Notes: generated by a model from the sequence alone, not told the origin. Counted from the first letter of the stretch, positions 1 to 12,899 are shown. The stretch is 64,000 nt of DNA from Callipepla californica brunnescens (GCA_023055505.1 JALIRH010000002.1:56416733-56480732), one strand, 5' to 3'. Numbers and translations are program-made.

Positions 1-1644
1 TTACAGCCTGCTGTAGGATGCTGCAAATTGAAAAGAATCCCTGGAGAAAGCAGCGCTGAAGCTGACAGGCATTGTGAGAGCCCCTAAAGTTGGGCTCTGA
101 AAGCCATCAATCACGAACATCCCACCGGTAGCGTTCCCACAAGCCCCATAATGAACCACAGAGGCCAGAGCTGAGAGAGGCAACAGTAAATACAGAATGC
201 TGAGGAAGATCAGGAGAAGAGTAACTCCTGCCCTCTGTCACAACACTTTAATTCTTGCCATCGCCGTATTTCAGGGTGCATCGACAAGCATCTCAGAGGA
301 ATACTTGCTGTAGGTGCATTTCTCATCACTATAACCTTCTGCAGAAGAAAAAGTTGGAAACAAAAATCATACACTGTTTATAACTGTACTTTGCAACTCT
401 AAATGATATCGATTCTATGCTCCAGATGAGGAAAAACCCCTCACGATTCCCTCATAATTCCTACAACTGCTGTGCCGAGATGGTGCAGGACTGCCATTTG
501 TGACTTTTATGCCTGGGTATGGTTTGCAATGGCTTGTTACCACAGCACTGAAGGCCCACTGAAAAAATGGGTAAATTTACCTCTCAACAGCTTGTACATT
601 ATTAATATCACAAAATGTTCACTCAAGAAGTCCACTGCAGAGAAGAAAATTAAACCCCACTATCAAAATATGCAATTCAAGGCATCACACTCTTTTTCAT
701 AAAGCTATGAAGAGCAGACCCACACATCTCAGCACCTTTTTAAAGCTCAAGTCTCTGGGCACATATCTTAAGGATCACTGGCTTTTAAAGAAATGTTCAA
801 ACCAAGGCTCAAAAATGACACGAGGCGTGTTTAAAAAATGTCACAGAGATAAAAGTAAGCAGTTTTCAGTTCAACTCCCATAATTTTCAGTTATTTCCCT
901 CCTTGGCCCAGAGGGGAAAAAAAGCACAGACTCCAGTCAGGACCGCTACACATTGGTTTTCCTTGTCTGAAACATATGTAGTCCATATATCTACAAAAGA
1001 TGTATATGTGTGCCTAAACAACAGTGCTAATTCGCAAAAAATAAAGGTTTAAAGTAGTCTACTTTGGCAGAAGCATGAACTTCCCTTCAAGCTTCTTCCA
1101 TGGCTTTGAAACTATTGCTTTTCAGCCCCTGAAAAGACTACCTGAAAACTCCTGACTCTTTTAGATATTTTATTTACCATGCTTTTCATTCTTACAAAAG
1201 AAACTGGAAGAATATAGTCTAACTTGCACAGATTTGTAATAAATAAACAAACAAAAGAGGGGCAAAACCTCATATTCAATTAAAGCTTCCTTTATTTGAC
1301 ACAGCTATTGCTAAGTGGCCTGATTATCTGGCACCAATACACCGACTCACATTCAGGAAGGAATAAAGTACACGGAACAGAAATGATTAGTACCAGCTAA
1401 ACAGCAACAGCTGTTTGTGGAAGTCAGTACCCTCACGCTTCTGAACTTGACAAAGGTATGATCTAGCAAGGTAAAAGAAAGGGCTGCTTGGTCTTGTCCA
1501 GGAGGCAATTTTGGGAGCAGAACACAATACTCTGCTGCTCTTTTTCACTGCACCAAGGAAAAAAGGCCTGTTGTTCATTTAAGGAATTGCTATTGCACAC
1601 AAAAACCATTATCAGAACTGTTCATAGGAGACAGTTTAAACCCT

Positions 1645-1760
1645 GGAGTTTAAGGCCAGGTTGGATGGGGCCCTGGGCAGCCTGAGCTGGTGGGGGCAGT
1701 CCTGCCCACAGAACGGGGTGGGGCTGAGATGTCCCTTCCAACACAAACCATCCTATGATT
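1645..1760 (+). mobile_element. CR1 LINE 3'-end fragment
   Basis: A short plus-strand CR1 tail. It carries the GGTTGGATGGGG...CTGGGCAGCCTGAGCTGGTGGG block followed by the terminal CCTTCCAACACAAACCATCCTATGATT signature that marks avian CR1 3' ends. It is 5'-truncated, as most CR1 copies are, and has no coding capacity. Confidence 0.85.
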
Positions 1761-1860
1761 GCATTTTCATTCTCTCTTTGTCCTGATCATTCTTGGACAA
1801 GCAACAGAAACAGGTATTAGAATGAAACCAAGAGCCTTACTCTTCCCAAGAGCAGGAAAC

Positions 1861-1931
1861 CTGCTTTAGCAGGGGGGTTACACTCAATGATCACTAGGGA
1901 TCCCTCCTGACCCCTGCAATTCTGCGATTCA
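1861..1931 (+). mobile_element. CR1 LINE 3'-tail fragment
   Basis: A second, more diverged plus-strand CR1 tail about 100 bp after the first. It keeps the CTGCTTTAGCAGGGGGGTT block, a degraded 'gatgatc' stretch and CCCCTGCAATTCTGCGATTC. The separate tail signature suggests an independent insertion rather than one broken copy. Confidence 0.7.
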
Positions 1932-4900
1932 GTGCACTGTGTAGAAGGAGAAGGAACCAAACTCTATTCAAAGTACAATCCTGGAAGTGGAAACTAGAAG
2001 TAGCTGTAGTGTTTTCACCAGCAGTGGAATTTTCTATATAGCACATTAATGTTTGCTGTCGTGGAAAATTAATTTACCAGCATATACACTCACTCCTTCA
2101 GATTACTCCACATCTGCTGCCTACACACATTCCAATGCTTTAAAAATAACACAATTCCTGTTCGGTATTAATTTCAGTAGATTCCAATACATATCGGTGT
2201 CATTGTTCAGCAAGACAAAAGTCAACTCATTTCCAGCGAAATACTCCATTTCAGCACCTACTCACTTTCAGTCGCTTATCTTTTCGTTAACTACGTATTC
2301 ACTATTGCAAATACAATTTATTTTCACCTTCAAAACATCAAGTTCTCTATCTGTTTGCGGTGTAAAAAAAGATGGGAACTTTCAGCAAAGACAAGCCTGT
2401 GGAGTTTTACCTTTCAGGCTGAAACTTGTTTTCAAAGTAAGCAGGAATGACAGAAAACAGCTGTTCAAATGCAAATAAAAAAGGCTATCGTAAGCACATA
2501 CGAACTAGCCCTCATGATAAAAAATACCTCAGAGGCAATTTAGATAAAATATCAGTCAAGTGGTGAAACGACAGCACAGCCTTACAGCAACCTGCATTTT
2601 CACATACCTGTAACGTGCTGTGGATGATTTTGGGGGGCAACGTCTGGGAAACAGGTGACCCTGGTTGGTCTGCTGTTTTTTGTTTTGTGGTGCTTTTTTG
2701 TTGCTTACTTTTTGGGGATTTTTTAGTTTGCTTCTTTTTGCTGCGAGTGTGGTTTTATGCTGTTGCTGTTTTTCCATCCGAAGATGAAAGCATCCCAGAG
2801 GTCTGCACAAGGAGCACTCGTAATAACAGTACAGACTGCTTTCAACTACACAGCTGATGCACTGCTTTGAACAAAAAACAACTGAAAAGCCCAGCAAAAA
2901 TGACAATCACACAAACAAAAATGTTTAAAGTGAAAAGTAAAGCTAGGGTCACTCTCTCCACCAAGTTTACCCAAGGGGAAGAAAAGCACGTTAGTTTAAA
3001 TGCCACTCTAAAAACAATATTAGGGAACACAAGCAGACAAATCAAGTCTCCAATAACAGCTCGAGTTGTGCCGCTCTGATTTGTGCCAATGCCGAGCTGT
3101 ACTTAGGAACGAAAAAATTGGCTTCCAAACACAAAAGCACAGCCAACTCGATTTGGCCCAAATTTTTTTGCTCAAGGCAACAAGTGCTACAAGTAAAGCA
3201 GCAGAGAAGCAAGCGTGCGGATGACAACTAGTTAAATCCCTACTCTCTTCCAATTTTGGAATCACAGTCCTGCTGCACCAGAGCCAAACGAACCCATTCA
3301 TGAATATGCACACCACCACCACGATTCATTAACCTCAGATCTACAACTTCAGCACCAGCACTTCCTGCACCACTAACATCTTCCTGGGGTTGCGTTTCTC
3401 TTCCCTCAGCATGACTGAGCTGCCACCTTCCCTCAGACAACCTCCTCATGCAGGAGGTAAAGGATGGTGCAACTATCAAAAGACAAATACAGCACAACAC
3501 AGCCACCCAGAGCACGTGAAACTTCATACATTAAAAACATCAGAGATTCAGTCCCACGTTGCTCTTCTCCCTCTTCTTCTGAGGAAACAAAAGGAAGAAT
3601 ACCTTAGAGTTTCTAAATTAAAAACTTTCTAAAACACGAAGGGGTTTTGTTGCCTCAGCTTCTCATTCCCACACCACGTGAACTCTGAAAAGCCCAAATC
3701 CATTCACTGTTAACTCCATTCACAGGGCAAATAAGCAGCAGTAGGAATACTGCCTCACAGCTGCACTCTAATCCATGTACTGGCATTCGAAAAATCTCTC
3801 GATTTAACTGAGGAAAAAAAAAAAGATACTGTTTAATGGATTTATTTGTACTCTTCAACATTACAATGTAACTTAACTCCAAGCAGCCTGGACCTGAAGG
3901 GAAAAAAATATCACCTTTGGGGCCACATCTGCACTTCCATATTCATACTGTAGTTTGAATGAGGCTCATTTCAGGCTGCATAGGAACTATTTCTACCCTA
4001 AGCAGCTGCTAAGGATCTGCACACATGCAGTCAATTTCTCTTGGATTACTCTGGGCAGCAGAAGAGGATATAATGCAGCGGACAGGATACATGCTACAGA
4101 TATTCTGGAATGCACAAAAGAACATGATACAAAAATACTTGACATCCCCCAGGAAATATGAACTGCACCAAGTTTGAGACTGACTCCTATGAAAACTTTT
4201 GAGCAAGTATTTCAGACAGGCCCTAAAAATAATATTTAAAACACTTGCATGGTGCAGTGCATGAACTGGTAGCAAGTATCAGAGAGACACAGGCTCTGCA
4301 GTTAACCAGCTCCATGTAGTGAGCTTACCGTTTTCAAAGCACGGCACTGCTTTCCCTTAAATACAGCAATCAAAACAGCTATGAAAATCCTCAGCAAGGT
4401 ATTGATAGAGATAGAGATTGATAGAGGCAGTACCACAGCTACATGTAATTTTAAAATAAGCTAACACACAGCAGCTATGTAATACTAACTTTATGTATAT
4501 ATTTGCACCATTTCAGCAAATTCTGTTGGTCTAAGTTGACAGAAAAAACATACACAGAAATAAAAAGCCCCTTCCCCCCCTGCAATTATATGTTCTTAAC
4601 CGAAGCACTTTGAAATGTCAAAGGCAATTCCTGAGAGGCTGAGATCCCATCACTAATTAACGGATCATTAGTAGGAAAGAACCCCTAACTGTTCTCCTCA
4701 GCACCACATACTGTCTTAATTACCTTTGTGAAGCTACCAATTTGTCTTTCAGTCATTCTAGCCAAAAATCCCAAGTGAATCGTCTCAACAGGGAGAAAGA
4801 AAAAAAAAAAAAGTACTTTCATACACATATTTATGAAAATCCATCACTTTTATGGCTGGCAAAGGATTTAGGGGCTAAAGCATTTCCAACAACATTTAAG

Positions 4901-5689
4901 AAAGGGAATATCAATAAACTATGGCAGAGACAGAAGTGATAGACGGAGACCAAAAGAACAAAAAGCTCTTGGGATTACAAATGCGAGTACATCTGAAACA
5001 CTTTCCCTTTGTGAAGCTTTTGAAAAAGTTAATTATATCATCACTTCATAATCACGACAGCTATGGGAAACAGCAAAACACTATCACAGCTGTTGTTTTC
5101 TTTTTCAAGACCATTGGAACAGGCACCTTTTCCTTGCCTTTCAAAATACTTCTTCACACGGCTCCTAATGAACGAGTTATCTCCATGCTTATGCCCAATT
5201 CCCACATGAATCCACTTGGAGATGAAATCTAAGCTACACTGCCAGTTATCCTACAGTAGAGATTAGAATACTTTTCCTCTTCACAAATGCTAGAAGAAAA
5301 AAAGAAATAAAAAACAACACCCAAAGAAAGCCCATATAGCACAAACTGACATCCTCACAGACTTCTTTTTGGACGCACCTTGATAAAACACACACACTGA
5401 AACCAGGCAAGAATCACTGATGCCAGGCAAGGCTGGAGACATGCTGGAAGCAGAATTATTGCCAAGGAACCTGTTCATTCACTACATTACTGTTCTAGGG
5501 CTCCATTAGCTACATTCAGTTTGTGTCTCATGAACACTAATCGGGATACAAAGCTTCAGTGATAAAAACCTAAAGAACAAAACCAAACCCCTCACTCCTC
5601 TACCATCGGGAGCACCTTCCTTTCTGAACTGCATGCAGCAAATCATCTATCTGAAATCTCCATGTGGGTTAACACTGTATTTACATTAC

Positions 5690-5890
5690 ATAAAATACCC
5701 TGAGTTGGAAGGGACTCATCTAAGGATCCACACAGGACCACCCAAAATTCATGCCCCTACATATGAGAGTGATGCCCGATCATTTTTTGTTACGTGGTAA
5801 CCCACTTCTTCCATGAAATAAGACTTAGGGAGCTCCAGAGGTTCATTTCATCGCAACAGCTGACAAAGCTTCCAGATATAGCTCACTAAT
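5690..5890 (-). mobile_element. CR1 LINE fragment, reverse orientation
   Basis: The left end reads CTGAGTTGGAAGGGACTCATC...AGGATC, the reverse complement of a CR1 3' tail, followed by diverged CR1 sequence. The element is therefore on the minus strand, in the sense orientation of ERP44. The right boundary is uncertain because the sequence decays. Confidence 0.7.
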
Positions 5891-6069
5891 GACCAAGAGT
5901 CATCATAATTGCCATTTACCATCTACTATGACTATTTTTTTGTAATAGAGGCAGAACTCAAAAACTGAAGACAGTCAGGTCTTAATAACAATTGCTTGCA
6001 GAACACAGCTCTGAAAGGCAAGAGGGCCTGTGAGAATCAGTGGATTGAGAACAACCTCTTCAAAGAACA

Positions 6070-7060
6070 AAACCCACCCACTTCACTATGCAGAAAGCAG
6101 TCATAGCAGAAGACCTACATGGATTAACACACAACCCGTGGATGAGCTCAGAAACAGCAACCCAAGTCCACAGAAGGTTGAGGTAAGTAAGAAAAGGAAT
6201 TCTTGGTAGAAGTATAAAAACATTGCTTGAGCATGCAAGATGAAATTAGAAAAGCCCAAGCCCAGCTGGAGCTGAAACCAGAGAGGGATGTTAAAGATCA
6301 ACAGGTTTCTACAGTTACGCAGGCAACAAATGGAAGAATAAAAAAGACTAGAGCCACACGAAGATAAGATCAAGTCAGAAACCTATTAAACAAGTTGGAC
6401 GTACACAAATGCTCAGAACGAGATGGCATCCTCGGTCCCTAAGAAAATCATGGAGGCAGATTTTCTTCCCAGAAGTCACACACATCCTGCAGAGATTTAG
6501 AAATATTTAATCAATCTGATCAATTTGATTGTCTTCTGTAATAAGATGACTGTTCTCTGAAAATAAGGAAATAATACTACTTATTGTTTGCCTCGGCTTT
6601 AACGAGCTTCTGACACAGTCCTTTAAAGCATCCTTATAGCTGAACTGGTAATATGTTAACTGAGTAAGTGAAATATAAAGTAAATGACACAACAGCTGGG
6701 CTCAAAGGGCTCTAATCAAAGGTAGCAGGTCCAACTGGTGTCTGATGGATTTTGTCCAGGATCAATATTGCATACAAGAAACGTTAGTCCTTACTAATGA
6801 CCAGGACAGTAGAACAAAGTGCCTGGTCAGCACTTTTCTGAGGATACCAAACTGGGGAACTGTGCAAGAGGAGAGATGTGCCATCCAGCGAGACCTCCAT
6901 CAGTCTGATAAATGGTCTGACAGGAATCTCACGATGTGGGCAAAGTCGTACATCTGGGGTGGAATAACCCCACGCAGGCTAGGAGCCAACTAGGCAGAAA
7001 TCATCATGCCTTCTGAAACACTCTCGGTGCTCCTGGTGAAGATGCACCAGAAAACAGAAG
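6070..7060 (+). mobile_element. Old, degraded CR1-type LINE with reverse-transcriptase remnant
   Basis: Plus-strand translation in broken frames resembles CR1 ORF2. A segment near 6250-6300 reads like KAQAQLELKPERDVK. A block near 6400-6740 resembles the region before the RT core. The stretch at 6870-6990 reads EERCAIQRDLHQSDKWSDRNL, close to the CR1 consensus segment AIQRDLDxLDKWxxxNL. Stops and frameshifts throughout show it is inactive. The extreme 3' tail seen in the younger CR1 copies here is absent. Both boundaries are approximate. Confidence 0.6.
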
Positions 7061-7991
7061 TGTAAAGGTAGAACTCAGAGAAGGAAATTATAATGTTTTC
7101 TCTTCACGTGAGATGATTCTCTCCTTTCAAGCAAACTACATTCAACAGACTCACATAATAAGGTGTAAGTAAACAAAAAAGAAAAAAAAGCCAAAAAGTC
7201 ATAGAAGTCATAGAATAACTGGAAACTATTGGAGTGAGGTTTCCAAAGAGACTGCAAGGTTAAAGACTTACAGTCTTTAACTCTTTCCAAAGAATTAAGT
7301 TTGATTAAAACAAAGGAGATGACTGCTGTGCACATCAGAGTGACATCCTGCTTTCCCAAAGAGGTGGTATGAGGACTAGTATCAGTAATAAGCTGCTCCT
7401 ACTTCCCTAGAAAGAGAGCACAAGTAGTGTAGGGAGGTTCCTCAGTTAACAACTGATTTACCTGGAACTCCTGTGCTACTCTCACAGGGAGCCTCCTTTC
7501 ATTTTATAAGGCTCAGTGAAGTAAGATTTGCCTACAATTACAACATCTGGCTAATGCTCAAACTCAGAATATTGCATTTGGAGCAGGATCCACACAGAGA
7601 TAAGCAAGTGCATAGAAACACACTCTACACACTGCAAGATTACACAGTTCAATTCCTCTTTGGGCAATTCACTACTTCCTTCTGCATTTAACAGTAAGAT
7701 AAGGCATTATTTAATTTTCACTTTCTCTCCTTGGATACTTGATGTCATACTAACAAGACAAAAGGCAACGGCAAACAAACAAGAAACAGAAAAATTACCC
7801 TATACCATTTTTTCTAATTAAAATTTTAACAGAAAATTCAAAGTTCATTTTCCAGTGCCTCTTCGAAGTTACTGCTACTAGCAGCTGCCACTGCATTACT
7901 ATGCAGTAAGTATTTTGAAAGCTTCACTAAAAATACAAAAAATACAGCGTAACACAAATTGTAACACTCAGTATTACCTGATAATGACAAG

Positions 7992-8561
7992 CCATGTGTC
8001 ATGGTTTTATGATTTTTGGTACTGGTATTCCACATCATAACATCATGTATTGCATTAAGAGTTAAAGAGCTAATACTCCAGCTCCATAGATCATTGATAA
8101 TTCCAGGTATACCTGTCTCAGAAGAGAAGAAGCACTACATTCCCCAGAGGACTTTGCGATGCTTTGTATTTTTACGTGTTTTCCGCTCAGAGGGAACAGA
8201 TAAAAACCCTCAGCGGTCACGGGACACTCTCTTTCCTTCGGGATCGACTCAGCAGTGGGTGCTCGCTGCCGTATCGCCTTCAGCGTTAGCGTAAGGCCTT
8301 CGGTTTATCGGACACTCTCTCTTGCTCATTTTATTTGATTCATCAGCCTCAATTCCAATTATATTGTATTATATTGTGTTATTTTACTTTCTGATATCTT
8401 ATTTAGTAAATTAGCTTTCCTCCTCAGATCGTTGCCGCTGTTTTGTTTCTAGGCCCATCTCCCTTTTCCCTTCCCCTTTCCTGGGGCGTGGGTCCGTGGG
8501 TCCCCCGCACCAATCGTCACGGAACCGGGCCGATCCAGCCCGGTAAACCGTTGACACCATG
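7992..8561 (+). mobile_element. Solo endogenous-retrovirus LTR with 5-bp target-site duplication
   Basis: The LTR is 7997-8556 (560 bp). It begins TGTCA and ends TGACA, a perfect 5-bp terminal inverted repeat with canonical TG...CA ends. It is flanked by an identical 5-bp repeat, CCATG, at 7992-7996 and 8557-8561. A TATA-like AGATAAAAACC sits near 8200, followed by a GC-richer segment, compatible with a U3/R layout. No internal viral genes are present on either side, so it is a solo LTR left by recombination between the two LTRs of a provirus. A 5-bp duplication and the TGTCATGGTTTTATGATTTT start suggest an ERVL-like avian family; the family name is an inference. It lies antisense within ERP44 intron 1. 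Confidence 0.85.
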
Positions 8562-8639
8562 TCAGCTTATAGGAAAGAAAATACAGGCAGCAGGACACCC
8601 ACCAGGCTTCCACAGAAACCCAAAGTGAAGACACTACTT

Positions 8640-8950
8640 AGAAAATGAAGTACAGGAAAGCTGGGGAGGGACTTTTCTAAGGGCACAGATGAGGGGAAAT
8701 GGCTTTAAACTGGAAGAGGGTAGATTTAGACTAGATATCAGGAAGAAATTCTTCACTGTGAGGGCGGTGAGACACTGGAACAGGTTGCCCAGAGAGGTTG
8801 TGAATGCCCCTTCCCTGGAAGCACAGAAGGCCAGGCTGGGCGGGGCTTTGAGCAACCTGGTCTAGAGGGAGCTGTCCCTGTCCATAGCAGGGGGTTGGAA
8901 CTACGTGATCTTAAAGGTCCCTTCCAACCCAAACCATTCTGATTCTCTGT
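8640..8950 (+). mobile_element. CR1 LINE 3'-end fragment
   Basis: A well-preserved plus-strand CR1 3' end. It contains GATGAGGGGAAATGGCTTTAAACTGGAAGAGGG, AGGTTGCCCAGAGAGGTTGTG, a GGGGGTTGGAACTACGTGATCTT block and the terminal CCTTCCAACCCAAACCATTC. It begins about 80 bp after the solo LTR. The open frames here are CR1 shadows. Confidence 0.92.
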
Positions 8951-10721
8951 ATACTTCAAAATTGTGAAAGCTTTTCACATTTGCAGAATGTGAAAATGTG
9001 AAAAATCACAGGACAAATATGTTCTTCCAATGGTGCTGTCAAATATATTAAGAAATTGGTGTTCTTGCTTCCTCTGGGATACCTTACCAAAAAAGTTACA
9101 AAGAAAAGGCACAACAGTAGAGTTTTGAAACACAATAAAATACCAGTGGTCAGTGTGCAGGAATAGGGAAATTCTTTTACAGTTGCTTGAGGGGAAAAAA
9201 TAATTTAAAGAGAGTAAAACAACTTCCCCATTCCCTTTCCTCCCTATCAGTTGGTAGTTTCCCTTGTTCATATCTGCTCCTCAGGGACACCGCATGCATG
9301 AGTCTCCCAGAAGACTGTGACAACATCACAAGTATCAGTCATACATATGCAGTAGAAGCATGTGCAATGGAGCGTCTCGTGTACTGGGTCTGTACCAAAA
9401 ATTGCAGAGCATTTGCAAGTGAAGGCAACACAAAAGGATTGGTGAGAGCAAAACTAAAGAGCCACACCTTGCCTTACAGAAGAACGTGGTGAGGCAGCAT
9501 CACGTCAGCATTTATTCCACTGTCTCAGATTCATCAGATCTGTCCTACCTACTGTTAAGCAATATACCAGCACTGCAGAAACATCATTCACATATGAGCA
9601 AGAAGAGCACCAAAGCCATTTTTTCACTCCAATCTTGCAATCAGCTCTGCGTCCTCCTCTGCAGCCTGGGCTGTGCCCTGCCCGCCCTTACTCTCAGCTC
9701 CAGCATTACAGAAACAAAGTTCACACCACCCTGAACTTCCTCCTTACCTCTCTCTCCAGACACATTGTTTCACATCAGCCAGTAGGTAGCCCTGTACTGC
9801 AACCTCGAAGCTAGCAAATCGACCTTTAGTGAGATTGGGAAGTATATTAGGAAACATAAAAACAGTGATCCAAAGCTCTCTGAAATTTTAGTGATCTACT
9901 GGCAATAAGTTTTAGACAAAAGAACTACACTTGACACAGACACGGTATCATTTTCTTTCATAGTATTTCAATTCTCAGTGTCTTTTATCTAGGTTTCTGT
10001 ACTTTCATTACAAATAAATACTTTCTCTACCCAGCCTACTTCGATTTCCTCCAACTACTGTATTATTTGTCCTGCTCTGCTAATGTGCTGTGGTCATTTT
10101 TCTCCTTGCCTTTTCTTCACTTTTTTGGAAATAGGTATTTAGCATCTTTTAGTGTGCACCTGCTTTGAACATTCAGATAAATGAGTATTATGACAAGATG
10201 GGGAGCATCATTATATAGCACTGCAAAAATTCATCCATCATACTTTTGGTGTGCAGAGCTCTCAAAACAAAGGCAAAAAACATGAAAAATAAAGAACCTC
10301 TTTCCCTCACAGAAGCATGGTTGAATAGGCTGTGTAGAAAAAGAAATACGCTTATCCAAAAGTTTGGAAATCTAATTTCTTTAAGACTTCATTGCTATCA
10401 CTACGTAAGTCCAGCTTAGTAAGCTGTTTTCACAGCTGCATATCAATGCAGGAGACACTGATGTAACACTAATAAGCTCACGTCCACATCATACACTGGC
10501 TGTCATGCCCAAAGAGGCTCTACTGGACATCCTCTGGACACAAAGCAGAGGGCTCCCTCAAACCTTACCATACAAAACCAGTTGTGCTGTTGGTCCCCAT
10601 CATTCATAGTTGTTAAGATGAGAAAGAAAGTTAATGGAACTCTGCAATGAGTCCAATACGTACTACCAGATTCTCCAAATGCCATCAGAAAACAAGCACT
10701 GCTATTTTTTACAGCTACTTT

Positions 10722-10742
10722 AAAAAAAAAAAAAAAAAAAAA
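10722..10742 (+). repeat. Poly-A tract (21 A)
   Basis: An uninterrupted run of 21 A. No adjacent mRNA-like sequence with a target duplication was seen, so I do not call it the tail of a processed pseudogene. Confidence 0.9.
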
Positions 10743-11660
10743 GAAAGGATCCTCTCATACTCCTAGTCTGCTCAGGACAACTTTTCCAAAGCTCACATCA
10801 AATCTACTGCAAGAAGTGATTCATTGCCTTGATCCAAGTACATAACCAGGCACCTTACAACATAGGGTATGAAGCTGAAGAATTGCATAGATAACATTAC
10901 ACATAATTATACTCAACCCCCCTAACAACTCTCTAAAAAACAAACAAACAAACACTACACCACCTCTGATCTGTACTCTTTTTGAGGTTTTATATGTATA
11001 GTTCTTTTTAATCTATTAGAAATTGGTTTAAATGACCCACACACAAAGAAACAGGAACTAAAACGTGGGGAGGATTCGGATCTTTGCCACGATCTATGTT
11101 TCAGCTGACATGCACGTATCGAAGTGATGAGTATTAAATTTGCATGGATCCACTGTACCGTGAAGAAAGAAAAATGCTTTCATTACCTCCTGGCCACTTT
11201 CTCAAACTTGTACTTTCCTATTTAAACAGTGTTTTAAAATAGCACACACTCTGAGTTCTCACTCACTGGAGTCTGTTCTCAGAACAATTGTTAAAACGTT
11301 GATTTTAGCATACAGACATCACGGTTGTTTTAATGCACAGACATGACTTGACAATCCTAGGTTCCTCAGTGCAGTCTTTTCTACAGTGAGCTAACACACT
11401 ATAAACAGCCACCCGTATATACACTTCAAAAGTGTCTTTTTCAAACCTCACAAATTCTGTACACTTACTAAACTTGAAACTGCAGCAAGCTCATTGTAAT
11501 TTAACTGAAATTTATGTGGGTAGAAGTGCACATTTCAAAGACATAATGAGCTGTTCATTAAGCACCCATTTCCAAGTTTCTATTCATTCATCAGCCACCG
11601 CATCGCTGTGTATTCCCCTTTGGATCTCCAAAACTCTATTTGGAACCACACAATTTCAAC

Positions 11661-11893
11661 CATCACAGAATATCCTGAGCTGGAAGGACCCATAAGGATC
11701 ACTGAATCCAACTCCTGGCTCCACGCAGCACCACTGAAAATTCAAACCCAATGTCTGAGAGCAGTGTCCAACTGCTCCTTGAACTCTGGCCCTTGGGGCT
11801 GTGCCCACTGCCCTAGGCAGCCTATTCCACGTCCACCAACTTCTGGTGCAGAACCTTTTCCTAAAGATCCAACCTGAATCTTCCCCAGCTTCA
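11661..11893 (-). mobile_element. CR1 LINE 3'-end fragment, reverse orientation
   Basis: Starts with ATCACAGAATATCCTGAGCTGGAAGGACCCATAAGGATCA, the reverse complement of the CR1 tail, and continues through TGTGCCCACTGCCCTAGGCAGCCTATTCCA. It is a clean minus-strand copy about 400 bp upstream of the CpG island, in the sense orientation of ERP44. Confidence 0.92.
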
Positions 11894-12657
11894 ATATGTT
11901 ATCTTATAGGTACCATTCACTATTTAAACTATTTAACAGTATAGTTTAAAAAAAAAAAAGTCTTGCTCATTTATCCAACTTCACCTCCAATGATTCCTTG
12001 ATTTTCTGGCCAGTTTTACTCTCCCAAACGTTAATGAATTGATTAAGCAAAACCTCATTAAACTTAACTCACACAAGCCCTTATGCTCTAGAGGCTCAGG
12101 ATCTGGCTCAATACAAGCCTGCACGATAAAGAATCAGTGCACCGGCCTGTTTAAAAGATAAGAGGGCCTCCTTATCTCCACAAAGGACACGCATCGGTGA
12201 TTCACACGTCTGCAAAAGCAGAAGGCAGCTAAGATTGAGGATGTAAAGCCAGCTTCAAGAAAAAAAAACTACCAAAAAGCCCCATTCTGACAACCGCAGC
12301 TGAATGCCACGAGTCCCTCGGGCGCCGCAGTTTCCAACTCGAACGAGCGAGCCGCTGAGGGGGTGCTGAGGGGCCGCGGCGGGACGGGCAGCCCTGCCCC
12401 GAGCGTAGCGGGGAGCAGGCCCGAGGCGGGGGCCCCGCAGAGCGCCGGGCGCAGGCCGTGCCCCGCCCCGCAGCCTATCAGCCACGGCCACAACGCCGTC
12501 CTCCGCCAACCGCGGCCGCACGCTCCCAGCCCGGGCCCTGCAGGTGCCGGCGGCGCCGCCCCAGCCCGAGGCCGGCCCGGCGAAGGGCCCCGAGCCGGCG
12601 CCGGCTGCCGGCGGAGAGGAGGGCCGCGGGGCGGGCAGGGAGGAGCCGGCGGCTTAC

Positions 12658-12714
12658 CAAGAGGAGGAAGAGGCGGCCGGGCTGAGGCAGGAGCGGGAAG
12701 ACGGCGGGTCTCAT
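12658..12714 (-). CDS. ERP44: ERP44 coding exon 1 (signal peptide)
   Basis: On the minus strand ATG at 12714-12712 opens 19 codons, MRPAVFPLLPQPGRLFLLL, closed exactly at a GTAAGC splice donor (12657-12652). The peptide aligns with the start of human ERP44 (MHPAVFLSLPDLRC..LLLL), and its hydrophobic run is the ER signal peptide. The ATG context is strong (ACCATGA). ERP44 is a thioredoxin-family protein of the early secretory pathway. It retains ERO1 oxidases and unassembled cargo such as IgM and adiponectin through a CXXS-type active site and a C-terminal RDEL retrieval signal; those parts lie outside the window. Identification rests on this short peptide, the donor position and the divergent INVS neighbour, which matches the human gene order. 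Confidence 0.87.
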
Positions 12715-12874
12715 GGTAGATCAGGCGCCTGGCGGCGGGGCGGGGGGGGGGAGAAACGCGGCTCCCACGCTCGGCGGTTCCGCACTTCCCCCGTCGCCAG
12801 GAAACACCCGCGGCCGGCCCACCGCCGAGCCCCGCGCCGCCCGCCTCCGCCACTCACATCCGGGTGCCCGCGGA

Positions 12875-12893
12875 GCACGCCGGGAAGCGTAGT
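12875..12893 (-). promoter_or_regulatory. ZNF143/THAP11-like promoter motif
   Basis: The minus strand reads ACTACGCTTCCCGGCGTGC. This fits the long ZNF143 (SBS) motif ACTACAnnTCCCAGnnTGC, with ACTAC, TCCC and TGC kept in register and transitions elsewhere. It sits about 160 bp from the ERP44 ATG and 115 bp from the INVS donor. ZNF143 sites are typical of bidirectional CpG-island promoters. Binding is inferred. Confidence 0.6.
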
Positions 12894-12899
12894 TCTCAG

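Larger units (their letters stand above)
1..12657 (-). other. ERP44: ERP44 intron 1 (partial)
   Basis: The stretch begins, read on the minus strand, at the GTAAGC donor that follows ERP44 coding exon 1 and runs off the left edge. I looked on the minus strand for the next ERP44 coding exon (the region leading into the thioredoxin-like domain) and did not find it, so exon 2 is inferred to lie left of the window. Contents are CR1 fragments (listed separately), one solo LTR, an A-run and unique AT-rich DNA. Open frames here, including 141 codons at 2053-2478 (+) and 116 codons at 2556-2906 (-), show low-complexity composition, no recognisable domain and no supporting context. Confidence 0.75.

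Noticed and set aside
2053..2478. 141-codon plus-strand open frame in ERP44 intron 1
   Set aside because: Ser/Thr/Phe-rich composition typical of AT-rich noncoding DNA, no recognisable domain, and no promoter or splice context.
4921..5232. 103-codon plus-strand open frame
   Set aside because: No similarity I recognise and no coding context within the ERP44 intron.
10681..10760. Poly-A run as a possible processed-pseudogene tail
   Set aside because: Upstream sequence shows no mRNA-like open frame and no matching target duplication.
1..12657. Search for ERP44 exon 2 on the minus strand
   Set aside because: No stretch encoding the start of the ERP44 thioredoxin-like domain was found; I infer it lies left of the window.
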